Assembly (NCBI GenBank): GCA_023252235.1
Contig: JAHEXH010000001.1
Coordinates: 38,019-102,018 of the forward strand
DNA length: 64,000 nucleotides
Direction of reading: 5' to 3'
Source of the DNA: Nitrosotalea sp.
GTDB taxonomy: Archaea; Thermoproteota; Nitrososphaeria; Nitrososphaerales; Nitrosopumilaceae
Shown here: one piece after another, positions 42,744 through 51,721 of the stretch
How the letters are laid out: every line of letters begins with the position of its first letter
Numbering within the stretch: position 1 is the stretch's first letter
Notes under the pieces: generated by a model
What the model saw: the letters and a program-made list of their open reading frames with translations, nothing else
What the model was told of the DNA's origin: nothing
Database searches by the model: none
Made by a program: the position numbers and the translations under genes

Positions 42744-43841
42744 TTATCTAATGACCAATGGAATAAAACCTGCCCTGATTGCATGATCTGCAAGTACCAC
42801 TGATACTAATGAGTCTACTACCGGGGGTGCACGAGGAACTACACATGGATCATGTCTACCTTGAACTATCAATGAAGTAGGTTTCTTTGTTTTTAGATCA
42901 ACAGTTTGCTGTTTTTTTGATATTGATGATGCAGGCTTGAATGCAACTCGCAAGACAATTGGCATTCCTGTGGAAATGCCACCTAGTATTCCTCCAGCAT
43001 TATTAGTTTTAGTTTGAATTTTGCCATTTTTAATTAAAAATTCATCGTTGTTCTCTGAACCGTGTAATGTAGAACCATGAAAACCAGAGCCAAATTCTAC
43101 CCCTTTTACAGCCGGGATTGAAAAAAGTGCTTTACTCAAATCTGATTCTAAAGAACCAAAAATTGGCTCACCTAATCCTACTGGTAAATTCATTGTTAGT
43201 GATTCAATAACTCCGCCTACCGAATCTCCCCTTCGTCTTGCTGAAAGAATTGTTTGACGCATCTTATCTGCAATTTTTGGATCTGGGCATCTTACTTCAT
43301 TACCGTATACCGAATTTTTCATTTTTAATGTTGCATGTTCTTTCATTTTTATATTTCCAACTTGGCATGTGTATGAAAAAGTCTCAATTCCTAAAGTTTT
43401 CAAAAGAAGTTTTCTTGCTATGGCTCCTGCCATTACAAACGTAGCTGTAAGTCTTCCTGAAAACCTACCTCCTCCTCTAATATCGTTAAATCCTTTATAC
43501 TTGATATATGCTGGATAATCAGAATGACCAGGCCTTGGTTTTAGGGCGAGATTGTCATAATCTCTTGAATGTTGATCCTTATTCCAAATGATCATTGTAA
43601 TTGGTGCACCTGTAGTGTATCCTTTGTATACTCCTGAAAGAATCTCAACTTTGTCTTCTTCTTTTCTTTGGGTTGTAATTATGGACTGACCTGGTTTACG
43701 TAAATCAAGCATGGTTTGGATATCTTTTTCTTCAATCTCTAATCCTGCTGGGCAACCATCTACTGTAGCACCTATGCATCTTCCATGACTTTCACCAAAA
43801 CTTGTAAAAACAAAACGCTGTCCTATAGTACTTGAAGACAT
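42744..43841 (-). CDS. aroC: AroC, chorismate synthase
   Basis: A 365-residue FMN-dependent chorismate synthase. The family signatures GESHGRCIGATVDGCPAGL, DYDNLALKPRPGHSDYPAYIKY, RGGGRFSGRLTATFVMAGAIA and RHDPCVVPRAPPVVD are intact. It removes phosphate from EPSP to make chorismate. It starts 75 nt after aroA ends and ends 3 nt before the chorismate mutase fusion. Confidence 0.97.
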   Translation of the reverse strand: MSSSTIGQRFVFTSFGESHGRCIGATVDGCPAGLEIEEKDIQTMLDLRKPGQSIITTQRKEEDKVEILSGVYKGYTTGAPITMIIWNKDQHSRDYDNLALKPRPGHSDYPAYIKYKGFNDIRGGGRFSGRLTATFVMAGAIARKLLLKTLGIETFSYTCQVGNIKMKEHATLKMKNSVYGNEVRCPDPKIADKMRQTILSARRRGDSVGGVIESLTMNLPVGLGEPIFGSLESDLSKALFSIPAVKGVEFGSGFHGSTLHGSENNDEFLIKNGKIQTKTNNAGGILGGISTGMPIVLRVAFKPASSISKKQQTVDLKTKKPTSLIVQGRHDPCVVPRAPPVVDSLVSVVLADHAIRAGFIPLVIR

Positions 43842-43916
43842 GCTAAAATTTTCTTTTACGTGCTTATAATCCTTCTAGGAAATGGGCTCTTTGGAATGAA
43901 ATTATTGAAAAATCTA

Positions 43917-45185
43917 CTAATCTTCAACTATTATGTTTGCACCAATTTTTTTCATATCTTCTACAAATGTTGGATATGACACATCCACAGAGTCAGGATC
44001 AGTGACAGTACAATTTCCAACGAACATGCCTGCAATAGATAGTGCCATGAAGAGTCTATGATCTTCAGAGGCATCTAATTCTGCACTCTTTAGAATTTTT
44101 GGGGCTTCTAGAATTAACCCGTCATCTTTCTCTGTAACTATGATTCCAATCTTTGTAAGCTCTTTTGCCAAAATTGCAATTCTGTCCGTTTCCTTAAATC
44201 TGGCATGTCTTACATTGTAAATCTCAATTGGCTTTGAGGTCTTGAGAGCTAAAATTGCCATTGGAGGAAGGAGGTCTGGATTATTTGAAAGATCAAATCT
44301 TCCTCCGTTGAGAAGTTTTGGAGAGGTTATGGTTATTCTCTTCTCTATGTTTATTTTGACACCAAGTCTTTCTAAATATGATATTATTTCTTGGTCTCCT
44401 TGAGGTAAATCTCCAATGGATGCTTCAATTGACATGTTTTCTCCAAGTAACACCGCAGCAGAAAGCAATAGTGCCATGCTTGAGAAATCTGAAGGAACTA
44501 CAAAATCTGTGGATCTGTATTTTTGATTCGGAACATTGTATTTTTTGTATTGAGAAATTGTATTAACTATTACACTGAATTTTTTCATTGTAGCAATGGT
44601 GGCATCGAGGTATGGTTTTGATACTAGTTCTCCATTGATTTCTAATGTGAGACCGTTCTTCATCATTGGACCTGAGATTAAAAGTGCGGAAATAAACTGG
44701 CTTGAGATTGAACCAGAAATGTGTGTTGTTCCTCCAACTGCCTTTCCTTTTACAGTGACTGGTGGTTTACCATCTGTTGACGTGCATTGTACTCCGAGTT
44801 GCTCTAATGCATCAAGAAGTGGCTGCATCGGTCTTTTTTTCAGACTCGCGTCACCCGTAAGTGCTATCATCTTGTCTGAAAGAGAAGCAATTGCAGTTGA
44901 AATTCTGATTGTAGTACCCGAGTTGGATGCGTCAATCTCATAATTTTGTGGATTTATTGCACCTTTGTTTTCAACTATTACTGTAGAATTATTGATTTCT
45001 ATGTTTGCACCAAAAACTTTACACGCATTAATTGTTGCTAGAGTGTCTCTAGACAGTAAAACGTTTCTTAAAGTACTTTTTCCATTAGCAAGTGCTGCCA
45101 GAAAAATGGCACGATGAGAATAACTCTTGTTTGGGGGGCATACTATGACACCAGAAAGATGTGATTTGTCAACCTTACACTTCAT
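43917..45185 (-). CDS. aroA: AroA, EPSP synthase
   Basis: A 422-residue 5-enolpyruvylshikimate-3-phosphate synthase. Diagnostic stretches are PPNKSYSHRAIFLAALANGKS, DASNSGTTIRIST (the LFLGNAGTA equivalent), KRPMQPLLDALEQLG, and DASEDHRLFMALSIAG. It overlaps the upstream shikimate kinase gene by 11 nt. It is the glyphosate target enzyme; the class cannot be stated from sequence by eye. Confidence 0.96.
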   Translation of the reverse strand: MKCKVDKSHLSGVIVCPPNKSYSHRAIFLAALANGKSTLRNVLLSRDTLATINACKVFGANIEINNSTVIVENKGAINPQNYEIDASNSGTTIRISTAIASLSDKMIALTGDASLKKRPMQPLLDALEQLGVQCTSTDGKPPVTVKGKAVGGTTHISGSISSQFISALLISGPMMKNGLTLEINGELVSKPYLDATIATMKKFSVIVNTISQYKKYNVPNQKYRSTDFVVPSDFSSMALLLSAAVLLGENMSIEASIGDLPQGDQEIISYLERLGVKINIEKRITITSPKLLNGGRFDLSNNPDLLPPMAILALKTSKPIEIYNVRHARFKETDRIAILAKELTKIGIIVTEKDDGLILEAPKILKSAELDASEDHRLFMALSIAGMFVGNCTVTDPDSVDVSYPTFVEDMKKIGANIIVED

Positions 45186-46029
45186 GAACTTCTGCCTTCT
45201 TGTTGTTTATTGGAGAAACTATGGTCGATCCTTCTAAAGATGAGAATACTTTCTTTACATTTGATATTTTATCGTTCTTTACAACTGCAGCTATTGAAGG
45301 TCCGTTACCAGATACTGATGCGCCAAGTGCTCCACTATCTATGAGATCCGTTATGATTTTCGGATCAGACCCTAATATTGCAGATGTAGCAAGACCGTTG
45401 AGTATCATAGCATTCCAATAGTCTGATTTGTTGGCAAGATCCCACGCCTGTGAAAAAACTCCATTTAGAATTTTTAATTTTTTCACATTGCCTCTCCTTC
45501 GAGACTTTGGAATGAATATTATTGCTGACAAATCTTCTGGTGCTTTTTCTGATTTTATTATTTTTATATTCAAATTATCAGTTACAACAAATCCTCCAAA
45601 ATAACATGCGCATGCATCATCAAAAGCTCCTGTTATGCTTACTTTTGATTCAATAGATGCATGTACACCATCTTTTAGAATCTCAAGATCAGTTGCTTTG
45701 GGCCTGAATAATTTTGCACATGCAAGTGATATTACTGATGAAATGGCACTTGAGCTCTTAAGTCCATACCCTGAAGGAATTTCAGATTTTACGGAAATTG
45801 TTATTTTGTTTTTCTCAAGTTCTGATTTTGGAACTGATGTCTCAACAACCTTTCGTATGAGTCGAGAACTGAGATTTGATTCTCTGTTTTCAAACATTAT
45901 TCCCCTACCAGGTTCAGTTTCTACAATAGCTTCAATACCTAATGCTATGCCAAGGGTGGAACCCTTTCCAGTAGCGATGGCATTTACTATTGATACTGCA
46001 CCATGCATGCTTGCTTTTGCTTTACGCAT
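45175..46029 (-). CDS. aroK: Archaeal shikimate kinase (GHMP type)
   Basis: A 284-residue GHMP-superfamily kinase used by archaea instead of the bacterial P-loop AroK. Evidence is the ATP motif SEIPSGYGLKSSSAISSVI (GHMP PXXXGLSSS form), GKGSTLGIALGIEAIV near the N-terminus, and the C-terminal GASVSGNGPSIAAVV. The start is 2 nt after aroE ends. It phosphorylates shikimate at O3. Confidence 0.94.
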   Translation of the reverse strand: MRKAKASMHGAVSIVNAIATGKGSTLGIALGIEAIVETEPGRGIMFENRESNLSSRLIRKVVETSVPKSELEKNKITISVKSEIPSGYGLKSSSAISSVISLACAKLFRPKATDLEILKDGVHASIESKVSITGAFDDACACYFGGFVVTDNLNIKIIKSEKAPEDLSAIIFIPKSRRRGNVKKLKILNGVFSQAWDLANKSDYWNAMILNGLATSAILGSDPKIITDLIDSGALGASVSGNGPSIAAVVKNDKISNVKKVFSSLEGSTIVSPINNKKAEVHEV

Positions 46030-46031
46030 CT

Positions 46032-46853
46032 CTAAAATCTCCCAAGCAAGGTTAATTTCATGGCTTCGTATGGTGCCTGCTTATTAGTCCAAATCTCAAA
46101 TGACTTCATCGCTTGAGCAAGAAGCATTTCCCACCCATATATGATGGTCGCACCTTGATTTTTTGACTGTTCAATTAAAGGAGTTTCCACTGGTACATAG
46201 ACAATATCGTAAACTATAGAATCACGGTTGATATTTTTTGTAGATATGGGACAACCTACTCCCTTTAGTCCTACTGAAGTTGCATTTACTACAAATTTGT
46301 ATTTGTTGGCAACATCTCCTGCTGCTTGGAGATCCAAATAATCTGACTCTAAACCTAAATTGTGGACAAATCTGATTAATTCTTCTGTCCTTTCACGGGT
46401 TCTGTTTGCAATAGTGATCTTACGCACTTTTTCCTTGCTGAATCCAACTATTATGGCTCTTGCAGCTCCTCCAGCACCAATTAACAAAACATCTGAATCC
46501 TTCGAATCAATTTTTCTCTTTTTTATCGGGGCTAAAAAACCGTCTACATCTGTATTGTAACCCTTGAGATGGCCTTCATTATTGATTACTGTGTTAGTAG
46601 CACCTACTAATTTGCACTCACTATCAATCTCATTAAGAAACTTCATCATGTCTACTTTGTGAGGAATTGTAACATTGAATCCTGAAATATTTATCTTCTT
46701 TAGAGATTCAACACCAGATTCTAATTCTCCTTTTGGAATTCTATATGCGATATATGTGCAATCAAGACCTAGAAATAAAAAAGCTGCATTGTGAAGTGCG
46801 GGAGAAAATGAATGATCAATTGGATCTCCTATAAGGGCATAGGTCTTTGTCAT
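46032..46853 (-). CDS. aroE: AroE, shikimate dehydrogenase
   Basis: A 273-residue NADPH-dependent shikimate dehydrogenase. Substrate-binding block IGDPIDHSFSPALHNAAF, catalytic GFNVTIPHKVDMMKFLNEID, the NADP fold LLIGAGGAARAIIVGF with NRTRERTEEL for the NADP phosphate, and YGWEMLLAQA near the C-terminus. It precedes aroK in the same unit. Confidence 0.97.
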   Translation of the reverse strand: MTKTYALIGDPIDHSFSPALHNAAFLFLGLDCTYIAYRIPKGELESGVESLKKINISGFNVTIPHKVDMMKFLNEIDSECKLVGATNTVINNEGHLKGYNTDVDGFLAPIKKRKIDSKDSDVLLIGAGGAARAIIVGFSKEKVRKITIANRTRERTEELIRFVHNLGLESDYLDLQAAGDVANKYKFVVNATSVGLKGVGCPISTKNINRDSIVYDIVYVPVETPLIEQSKNQGATIIYGWEMLLAQAMKSFEIWTNKQAPYEAMKLTLLGRF

Positions 46854-46919
46854 AATGTTTTACTTGATTAATCATGATTTAAGCGATTAGGGAGTTTAGA
46901 CGCATCTATCTATACGGCG

Positions 46920-47201
46920 TCAAATTCCATACTTGTTATCTTTTGAATATATTTTCTTCAGTTTTGATCCACATTTTGGACAGGTCAAATCTTGATGGAT
47001 GGTGGCACAATCTAAACAAACAAAATTACCTGCATTCGATTTACCTGATCTATATTGATAAACTATAATGAATGCCAATGCCACCACCCATACTAGTACT
47101 AAAAACAACACTAATCTGAATATTCCAAGTACTACTGTTACAATTGTAGCTAAAACTATTACATTTCGTGGTGTGTTATTCTGGGACGACTTGAGTTTCA
47201 T
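46920..47201 (-). CDS. Membrane protein with zinc ribbon
   Basis: A 93-residue protein: two transmembrane helices close together (VIVLATIVTVVLGIFRLVLFLVLVWVVALAFIIVY) followed by a cytoplasmic-side zinc ribbon, CLDCATIHQDLTCPKCGSKLK (C-X2-C-X11-C-X2-C). No family name is recognised. It sits between aroD and aroE on the same strand, but with 66 nt to aroE and no known role in the pathway. Confidence 0.6.
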   Translation of the reverse strand: MKLKSSQNNTPRNVIVLATIVTVVLGIFRLVLFLVLVWVVALAFIIVYQYRSGKSNAGNFVCLDCATIHQDLTCPKCGSKLKKIYSKDNKYGI

Positions 47202-47299
47202 AGGCCTATTTTTCTCATTTCTTTTATAATAATGGTGGTATTGACTTTGATGCCTAATCTGACAGATTAATTAATTAATGCAATATGTCTTGATTAGAA

Positions 47300-47542
47300 G
47301 TGTTGGAAGACATGGATGATTTTGTAAATATGATTGATGAATGTGTTAAACTGCTTGATGAGAACGCAAATATTTTAAATGATATAGATTATTCACTTCA
47401 ATCGGAAAAAGAAGATGCTGTGGTAACTGATTTGACTAAAAATGATCTTGTAGATATGGCTCATGAAGTTTCCGATTCTACAAGAATTAAAAAAGCCGAA
47501 TATGATTTTGTTAGAAGGCTATTAGAAAAAAAATCTGATTGA
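47300..47542 (+). CDS. Small acidic helical protein, 80 aa
   Basis: An 80-residue, strongly acidic helical protein (DMDDFVNMIDECVKLLDENANIL, DLVDMAHEVSDSTRIKKAEYDFVRRLLEKK). The start is a GTG at 47300; a TTG one codon later and an ATG at 47312 are also possible. It lies in the opposite strand to the aromatic genes, nested between aroD and the zinc-ribbon gene. Function unknown. Confidence 0.55.
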   Translation: MLEDMDDFVNMIDECVKLLDENANILNDIDYSLQSEKEDAVVTDLTKNDLVDMAHEVSDSTRIKKAEYDFVRRLLEKKSD

Positions 47543-47581
47543 TTATATTTTTTGTTAATCTGTATGGGACACTAGTTTTCT

Positions 47582-48268
47582 TTATTTTTGATTCTTATCT
47601 TCTAACGACAATATGCTTTTCATTTCTTTGAGGCTGAATTGACCTGGAGCTATTGGTTTGCCAAGTGAAACATAGGTGTAGGGACTTCCAAGCTTTGTAC
47701 ACAATATTCTTGACATTCTACCATAATCTCCCATGGCAAAGGAAATTAGATTGATCTTTTTTGTGTTAATCTTGTACAGGGCAAGAACTCGTATGGTGTC
47801 GCTTATTGTCTTTGCGGTGGTAACAATTTTGATATTGTTTGAAAATTTGGACATTTTTTGGAGTGTAAATCTGAGAATTCGTTCATTTGGAGTTTTTACA
47901 AAATCATGCCATGATACAAGTATGTTGGTTCTTGTATTCTTGAGATATTTTTGCAATTCTGGGTTTTTCTTCAATGTGTGATATTCAACATCTAAAAGAT
48001 ATGGTTCAAATTCAGAAATTAATTTCAGAATGGAGATTCTTTCCTTTTCAGTACCTTGAAATTTTCCTCCTTCTGAAGTAGGGCGCAATGTGCATATGCA
48101 TCGTTTGAGGTATTTTCTTGAATGTGTTAAACAAAAAGGGATTTGATTTGGTTTTAAAAAATCTAACCTGAGTTCTACATAGTCAGAGTCTACGAGTATC
48201 TTCTTTAGATCTTTGACAATTTTTCTAGGGTTGGATTCTGCGATTGTTACACAGACCTTAGTCGTCAT
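47582..48268 (-). CDS. aroD: AroD, 3-dehydroquinate dehydratase type I
   Basis: A 228-residue type-I dehydroquinase (class-I aldolase barrel). Visible motifs are YVELRLDFLKPNQIP, ICTLRPTSEGGKFQGTEKER (substrate Arg), the catalytic His region LDVEYHTLKK...SWHDF and VTTAKTISDTIRVL, in which the Lys forms the Schiff base, and FAMGDYGRMSRIL. It performs the third shikimate step and precedes aroE. Confidence 0.93.
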   Translation of the reverse strand: MTTKVCVTIAESNPRKIVKDLKKILVDSDYVELRLDFLKPNQIPFCLTHSRKYLKRCICTLRPTSEGGKFQGTEKERISILKLISEFEPYLLDVEYHTLKKNPELQKYLKNTRTNILVSWHDFVKTPNERILRFTLQKMSKFSNNIKIVTTAKTISDTIRVLALYKINTKKINLISFAMGDYGRMSRILCTKLGSPYTYVSLGKPIAPGQFSLKEMKSILSLEDKNQK

Positions 48269-48282
48269 TGTGTTTTGTGTAA

Positions 48283-48591
48283 TTACTTGTTTGAAGTCTT
48301 TGGTACGACGGTTGGTTCACCACAGTATTCCCATCCTCTCAGCTCTTTGCAACGATCAGGATCACGTTGTGCAACATGAAGTGATTTCTTCATCTTTGCC
48401 CAATCGTCTGGTGAGCAGAGTTTTTCTCCACAAATGTGTTGTCCACCTGGAAATCTATCTGTTTTCTGGGAGAATCTCTCATATACTGAGCTTGGTGTTA
48501 ATGCATATACAGCTGGTAATGCTGCTGCAAAAACCATTATTACTGATAACGCTAACGCGACCAATCCTACCTTAACTTGTTGGTTAGACAT
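48283..48591 (-). CDS. Small exported four-cysteine protein
   Basis: A 102-residue protein with an N-terminal signal peptide (VGLVALALSVIMVFAAALPAVYA) and a mature part of about 70 residues. Four cysteines, HICGEKLCSPDDW and DRCKELRGWEYCGEP, could make two disulphides or bind metal. It is encoded just upstream of aroD (14 nt) on the same strand, possibly with a separate promoter. Function unknown. Confidence 0.6.
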   Translation of the reverse strand: MSNQQVKVGLVALALSVIMVFAAALPAVYALTPSSVYERFSQKTDRFPGGQHICGEKLCSPDDWAKMKKSLHVAQRDPDRCKELRGWEYCGEPTVVPKTSNK

Positions 48592-48862
48592 TACGTGAAT
48601 CTACATTTCACTACTATATTTAGATTAGCATCAAATTCTTCGTAAATATAATAAAGAAATTTCAATTTCCGATCTGAAAATTCATACTACTTTAGTGACC
48701 TTGCCTTTTTGGAAATTTGGTATTTTGATATGAATGATTAGTCTTATTTGTGATGATGGTATTGTTGAGACTAATCTGATGACTGGCAAGTTCATTTGGG
48801 GTTCTAGTGGAATGTTAAGGCGGAAGAAACTTTTATGAAACGATCATTTCTAGAGGGTATCT

Positions 48863-49159
48863 ATGAGTACAGACATTGAACACGAAGCAAAAGACACTGT
48901 CTTCATCGGAAAAAAGCCCATCATGGCATATGTAACTTCTGCACTCATCCAACTAGCTAATAATCCAAAAGTCTCAATAAAAGCAAGAGGGCTTAGCATT
49001 GGCAGAGCTGTAGATGTTGCACAAATAATTGCAAGAAGGACTGACAACTCCGGGTATTCTATAGTACAAGTCAAAATAGGATCAGAGCAACTTCAATCAT
49101 TAGATGGAAGAGCAAGAAATGTATCCACTATAGAAATAGAAGTAACAAAAAACGCATGA
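48863..49159 (+). CDS. albA: Alba, archaeal chromatin protein
   Basis: A 98-residue Alba with FIGKKPIMAYVTSALIQLANNPKVSIKARGLSIGRAVDVAQII; the Lys in GKKP lies at the usual DNA-contact site, whose acetylation regulates Alba in Sulfolobus. It binds DNA and RNA and compacts the chromosome. A TATA-like TTTTATGA is at 48831-48838 and a GAGGG ribosome site shortly before the ATG. A perfect 11-bp hairpin follows the stop. Confidence 0.97.
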   Translation: MSTDIEHEAKDTVFIGKKPIMAYVTSALIQLANNPKVSIKARGLSIGRAVDVAQIIARRTDNSGYSIVQVKIGSEQLQSLDGRARNVSTIEIEVTKNA

Positions 49160-49163
49160 CTGT

Positions 49164-49190
49164 CTAAAACATGTCAAGCACATGTTTTAG
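49164..49190 (+). terminator. Perfect hairpin after albA
   Basis: CTAAAACATGT-caagc-ACATGTTTTAG is an uninterrupted 11-bp stem with a 5-nt loop, beginning 4 nt after the albA stop codon. It is followed by ctgattttctttgttttaattt, a T-rich run. It resembles a bacterial intrinsic terminator, which archaea seldom need. Confidence 0.6.
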
Positions 49191-49273
49191 CTGATTTTCT
49201 TTGTTTTAATTTCATATGAAAATGATTTTTCTATTTTTACAACTGTTAAATATCAAAATGATTGAGGAAAGTA

Positions 49274-50113
49274 ATGTGGAAACCAAATTCTATAGTGGTT
49301 GGTAATTCCAAAGATCTTTCACAATTGAAAGACAACACTGTTGCATTAACTGTGACATCTCCGCCATATCATAACGCAATAAACTATCAAGAACATCAAG
49401 ATTCTGAAAAGTGGTACCGCGGAACAGTTGAAGTGTCTCTTGAAGATTGGCTTGATGAGCTGAGGGAGGTTTTTTCTGAAGTTTACCGTGTAACAAAACC
49501 TGGAGGCTTTTGTTGTATTGTGATAGGGAATGAAATCATTGAGGGAAAAAGTAAACTCCCTCTTCCTGCATTACTTCTTGTGGAATTGACAAAAAAAGAG
49601 ATAGGCTGGAGTTTTTTTGAAGAAATAATTTGGAACAAAGTTACTGGAGGGAAAAAAAGATTCAGAGTTACAGTTCAACACCCCTATCCTACATATTATT
49701 ATCCAAATATTATGCATGAACAGATTATAATTTTAAGGAAAATGCCGTTTCATAATTTCAAAGACAAGAAAAGCAAGTTGATTCTTAATGATTTGATGAA
49801 AAAAGAAATTGCAAATTCAATCTGGCATATAGCTCCCATGCCTCCAAGTTATAGAAAATTTCACCCTGCAGCATTTCCAGAAGAGATACCTTATCGTTTA
49901 ATTCAACTCTATAGTAACATCGGTGATCTTGTTCTTGATCCATTCGTTGGTAGTGGTCAAACTACAAAGATGGCAAGATTTCTTCATCGAAAATACATTG
50001 GAGTAGACAAATCCTCAAAATATGTCAAAATCGCTCAGAAAAGAACCATGGAGCCTCCATCACTTCGTAAGATGCAGCTTGTTCCTAACTGGAAAAAACC
50101 AGAACCATTGTAA
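49274..50113 (+). CDS. DNA methyltransferase, beta-class (N4-cytosine/N6-adenine)
   Basis: The ATG at 49274 (MWKPNSIVVGNSKDL) is taken in place of the TTG at 49262. About 279 residues with motif IV TSPPYHN near residue 29 and motif I DPFVGSGQT near 222: the reversed order of the beta class. The SPPY form is frequent in N4-cytosine enzymes. No restriction endonuclease gene is adjacent, so it looks like a solitary methyltransferase. It lies downstream of albA, within a break in the shikimate cluster. Confidence 0.9.
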   Translation: MWKPNSIVVGNSKDLSQLKDNTVALTVTSPPYHNAINYQEHQDSEKWYRGTVEVSLEDWLDELREVFSEVYRVTKPGGFCCIVIGNEIIEGKSKLPLPALLLVELTKKEIGWSFFEEIIWNKVTGGKKRFRVTVQHPYPTYYYPNIMHEQIIILRKMPFHNFKDKKSKLILNDLMKKEIANSIWHIAPMPPSYRKFHPAAFPEEIPYRLIQLYSNIGDLVLDPFVGSGQTTKMARFLHRKYIGVDKSSKYVKIAQKRTMEPPSLRKMQLVPNWKKPEPL

Positions 50114-50176
50114 ATTTTTACATTGACGATTCTACTACATAGGAAAGGTTATCTATTAAGAATAGAAAATTCTCTT

Positions 50177-50380
50177 ATGGTAACTTCTAACAGCAAGTCG
50201 TATTTTCGAATTGTTGAGAAAAGTCATAGAAAATATACTGCTGCATTAAAGCATGCCCGATCCAGGCAATCTATAATGAATCTGTACTGGCGGCATAAAA
50301 GAGAACATGAATCTCTTTTGAAAAAACATCTCAAAGAAGAGATGGCTGAAATAATTCAGCTGAAAAAGAAATTCGAATAA
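50177..50380 (+). CDS. Small basic helical protein, 67 aa
   Basis: The ATG at 50177 (MVTSNSKSYFRIVEKSHRKY) gives a 67-residue, strongly basic helical protein ending in KKKFE; the track start at 50123 would add 18 residues of doubtful value. No signal or membrane segment. It follows the methyltransferase by 63 nt. Function is unknown; DNA or RNA binding would suit the charge. Confidence 0.5.
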   Translation: MVTSNSKSYFRIVEKSHRKYTAALKHARSRQSIMNLYWRHKREHESLLKKHLKEEMAEIIQLKKKFE

Positions 50381-50439
50381 CACATTTTTTATTTTTAAAG
50401 AAATTTTATCGATATCTGATTTTGAGATGTAATATTTTG

Positions 50440-50601
50440 TTAGCCTAGTGAGTTGTGCCACATATTTGCCACGCTCTTGTCTAAACCTTTACCGTCTGTA
50501 GAAATTTTTGATTTGTTATCTAGATGCTGTTGTGAATCTATGTGAGATTCTACTTCTTTTTCATCTATCTCTGTGGAGCATATGTTACAACGGAGATTCA
50601 A
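50440..50601 (-). CDS. Small C2H2 zinc-finger protein, 53 aa
   Basis: Not in the ORF track. A TTG at 50601 (the only start codon after the in-frame stop) opens 53 residues to TAA at 50440. It reads C5-N-I-C8...H20-I-D-S-Q-Q-H26, that is C-X2-C-X11-H-X5-H, a C2H2-type zinc finger, followed by a Lys/Asp/Ser-rich tail. It lies downstream of DHQ synthase II on the same strand. Small single C2H2 fingers occur in thaumarchaea, but the function is unknown. Confidence 0.6.
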   Translation of the reverse strand: MNLRCNICSTEIDEKEVESHIDSQQHLDNKSKISTDGKGLDKSVANMWHNSLG

Positions 50602-50665
50602 TGGATGATTTTATTATGTATCTGTATAAGAATTTTACAAATGTTCTAGATTGTCTCTGCTAACA

Positions 50666-51721
50666 TTATTTCTCTACGATGTATTCATCATCTACTTCCA
50701 TTCCAAAATGTCTACCAGTTGCAGGCTTTGAATGTGCAAGAACTAAATCTCCTTTCTTTAGGTGCGTGACTGAAACTAGGTGACCGTTTGGACGTACAAA
50801 ACGAATGGTCTCAGCATTTTGTGCAATGATTCCACCAACTTCGTTTCCCATCTGAGCTTTTATCATGAGCATGGGCCTACTTTCTATTTTGGAACGTCCT
50901 ACTGTAGCTCTTCGAGCTTTGCCATGAGAATCTATGACTAGAACTTCTGATCCTGTCTCTAATTCAGATAAGTAATTTGTTGTTCCATCCGGAGACAAAG
51001 TGTAGCAATGCACTGCACCTGCATTTACTCTGAAGGGTCTAGGTGAAGTAAAAGATGAGCCAACTGATTCGTTATGTACTAGAAATAGGAAATTCGATCT
51101 ACTACCAATTAGCATTCCCTCCCCTCGTCCTAACATGGAAGCCGTATCAACACATACACGTTCACCATTTCCTACTTCTTTTACCTCTAAAATTTTGGCA
51201 GGTTTTAGATCAAAACTCTTTGTTCCAAGATATACCATGGTTTCTTTTACCTCGTTTAAGGAATTAGTTGAAAATATTACTCCATCCACACCTATTTCTA
51301 ATATTGAAAACATTTTACGGACTTCGTCTGGAGTATTAGCTATTGCAAATACCTTTGTGTGAATCTTGTGTAATTTTGCTATAATGTTCTCTAGAGGAAT
51401 TATCTTCCAGTCTTTTACCTCTATTATGACAAAATCTAATCCTGTCTTTGCAAACTGTAGTATGTTCTCTATGTCTGCATTTGAAAGAACTTTGAATTTC
51501 ATTCCAGTCTTTTTACCTTTAAGTTTAGTAACTTTGTCAACTATTACATAATCTGCATTTGCGGAAGTATGAATTGTAGAAAGTTTTGTCCTGATTCCCT
51601 TAAGGCTGCTGGGGTCTATGTTTACAATCTTGATCCCTTCTTTTTCTATCTCGGACACAAATTTGCCAAGCTGACCCCTTGAAACTTTTGGGGTAATAAT
51701 TAATTCTCTATTTTTGCTCAA
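50666..51721 (-). CDS. aroB': 3-Dehydroquinate synthase II (archaeal)
   Basis: A 351-residue archaeal-type DHQ synthase, converting ADTH to 3-dehydroquinate by NAD-dependent oxidative deamination and cyclisation. It is unrelated to bacterial AroB. The family stretches VCVDTASMLGRGEGMLIGS, RPFRVNAGAVHCYTLSPDG and GHLVSVTHLKKGDLVLAH are seen. It overlaps the ADTH synthase gene by 14 nt, the two first steps being translated in tandem. Confidence 0.93.
   Translation of the reverse strand: MSKNRELIITPKVSRGQLGKFVSEIEKEGIKIVNIDPSSLKGIRTKLSTIHTSANADYVIVDKVTKLKGKKTGMKFKVLSNADIENILQFAKTGLDFVIIEVKDWKIIPLENIIAKLHKIHTKVFAIANTPDEVRKMFSILEIGVDGVIFSTNSLNEVKETMVYLGTKSFDLKPAKILEVKEVGNGERVCVDTASMLGRGEGMLIGSRSNFLFLVHNESVGSSFTSPRPFRVNAGAVHCYTLSPDGTTNYLSELETGSEVLVIDSHGKARRATVGRSKIESRPMLMIKAQMGNEVGGIIAQNAETIRFVRPNGHLVSVTHLKKGDLVLAHSKPATGRHFGMEVDDEYIVEK

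Noticed and set aside
48734-48838. 35-codon ORF and GTGATGA...CTGATGA, a possible C/D RNA upstream of albA
   Set aside because: The C-to-D spacer would be about 19 nt, no second D box follows, and the small ORF runs into albA's promoter; support is too weak.
50246-50461. Minus-strand 71-aa ORF opposite 50177-50380
   Set aside because: Overlaps a basic helical protein's frame and the zinc-finger gene; no protein-like features.
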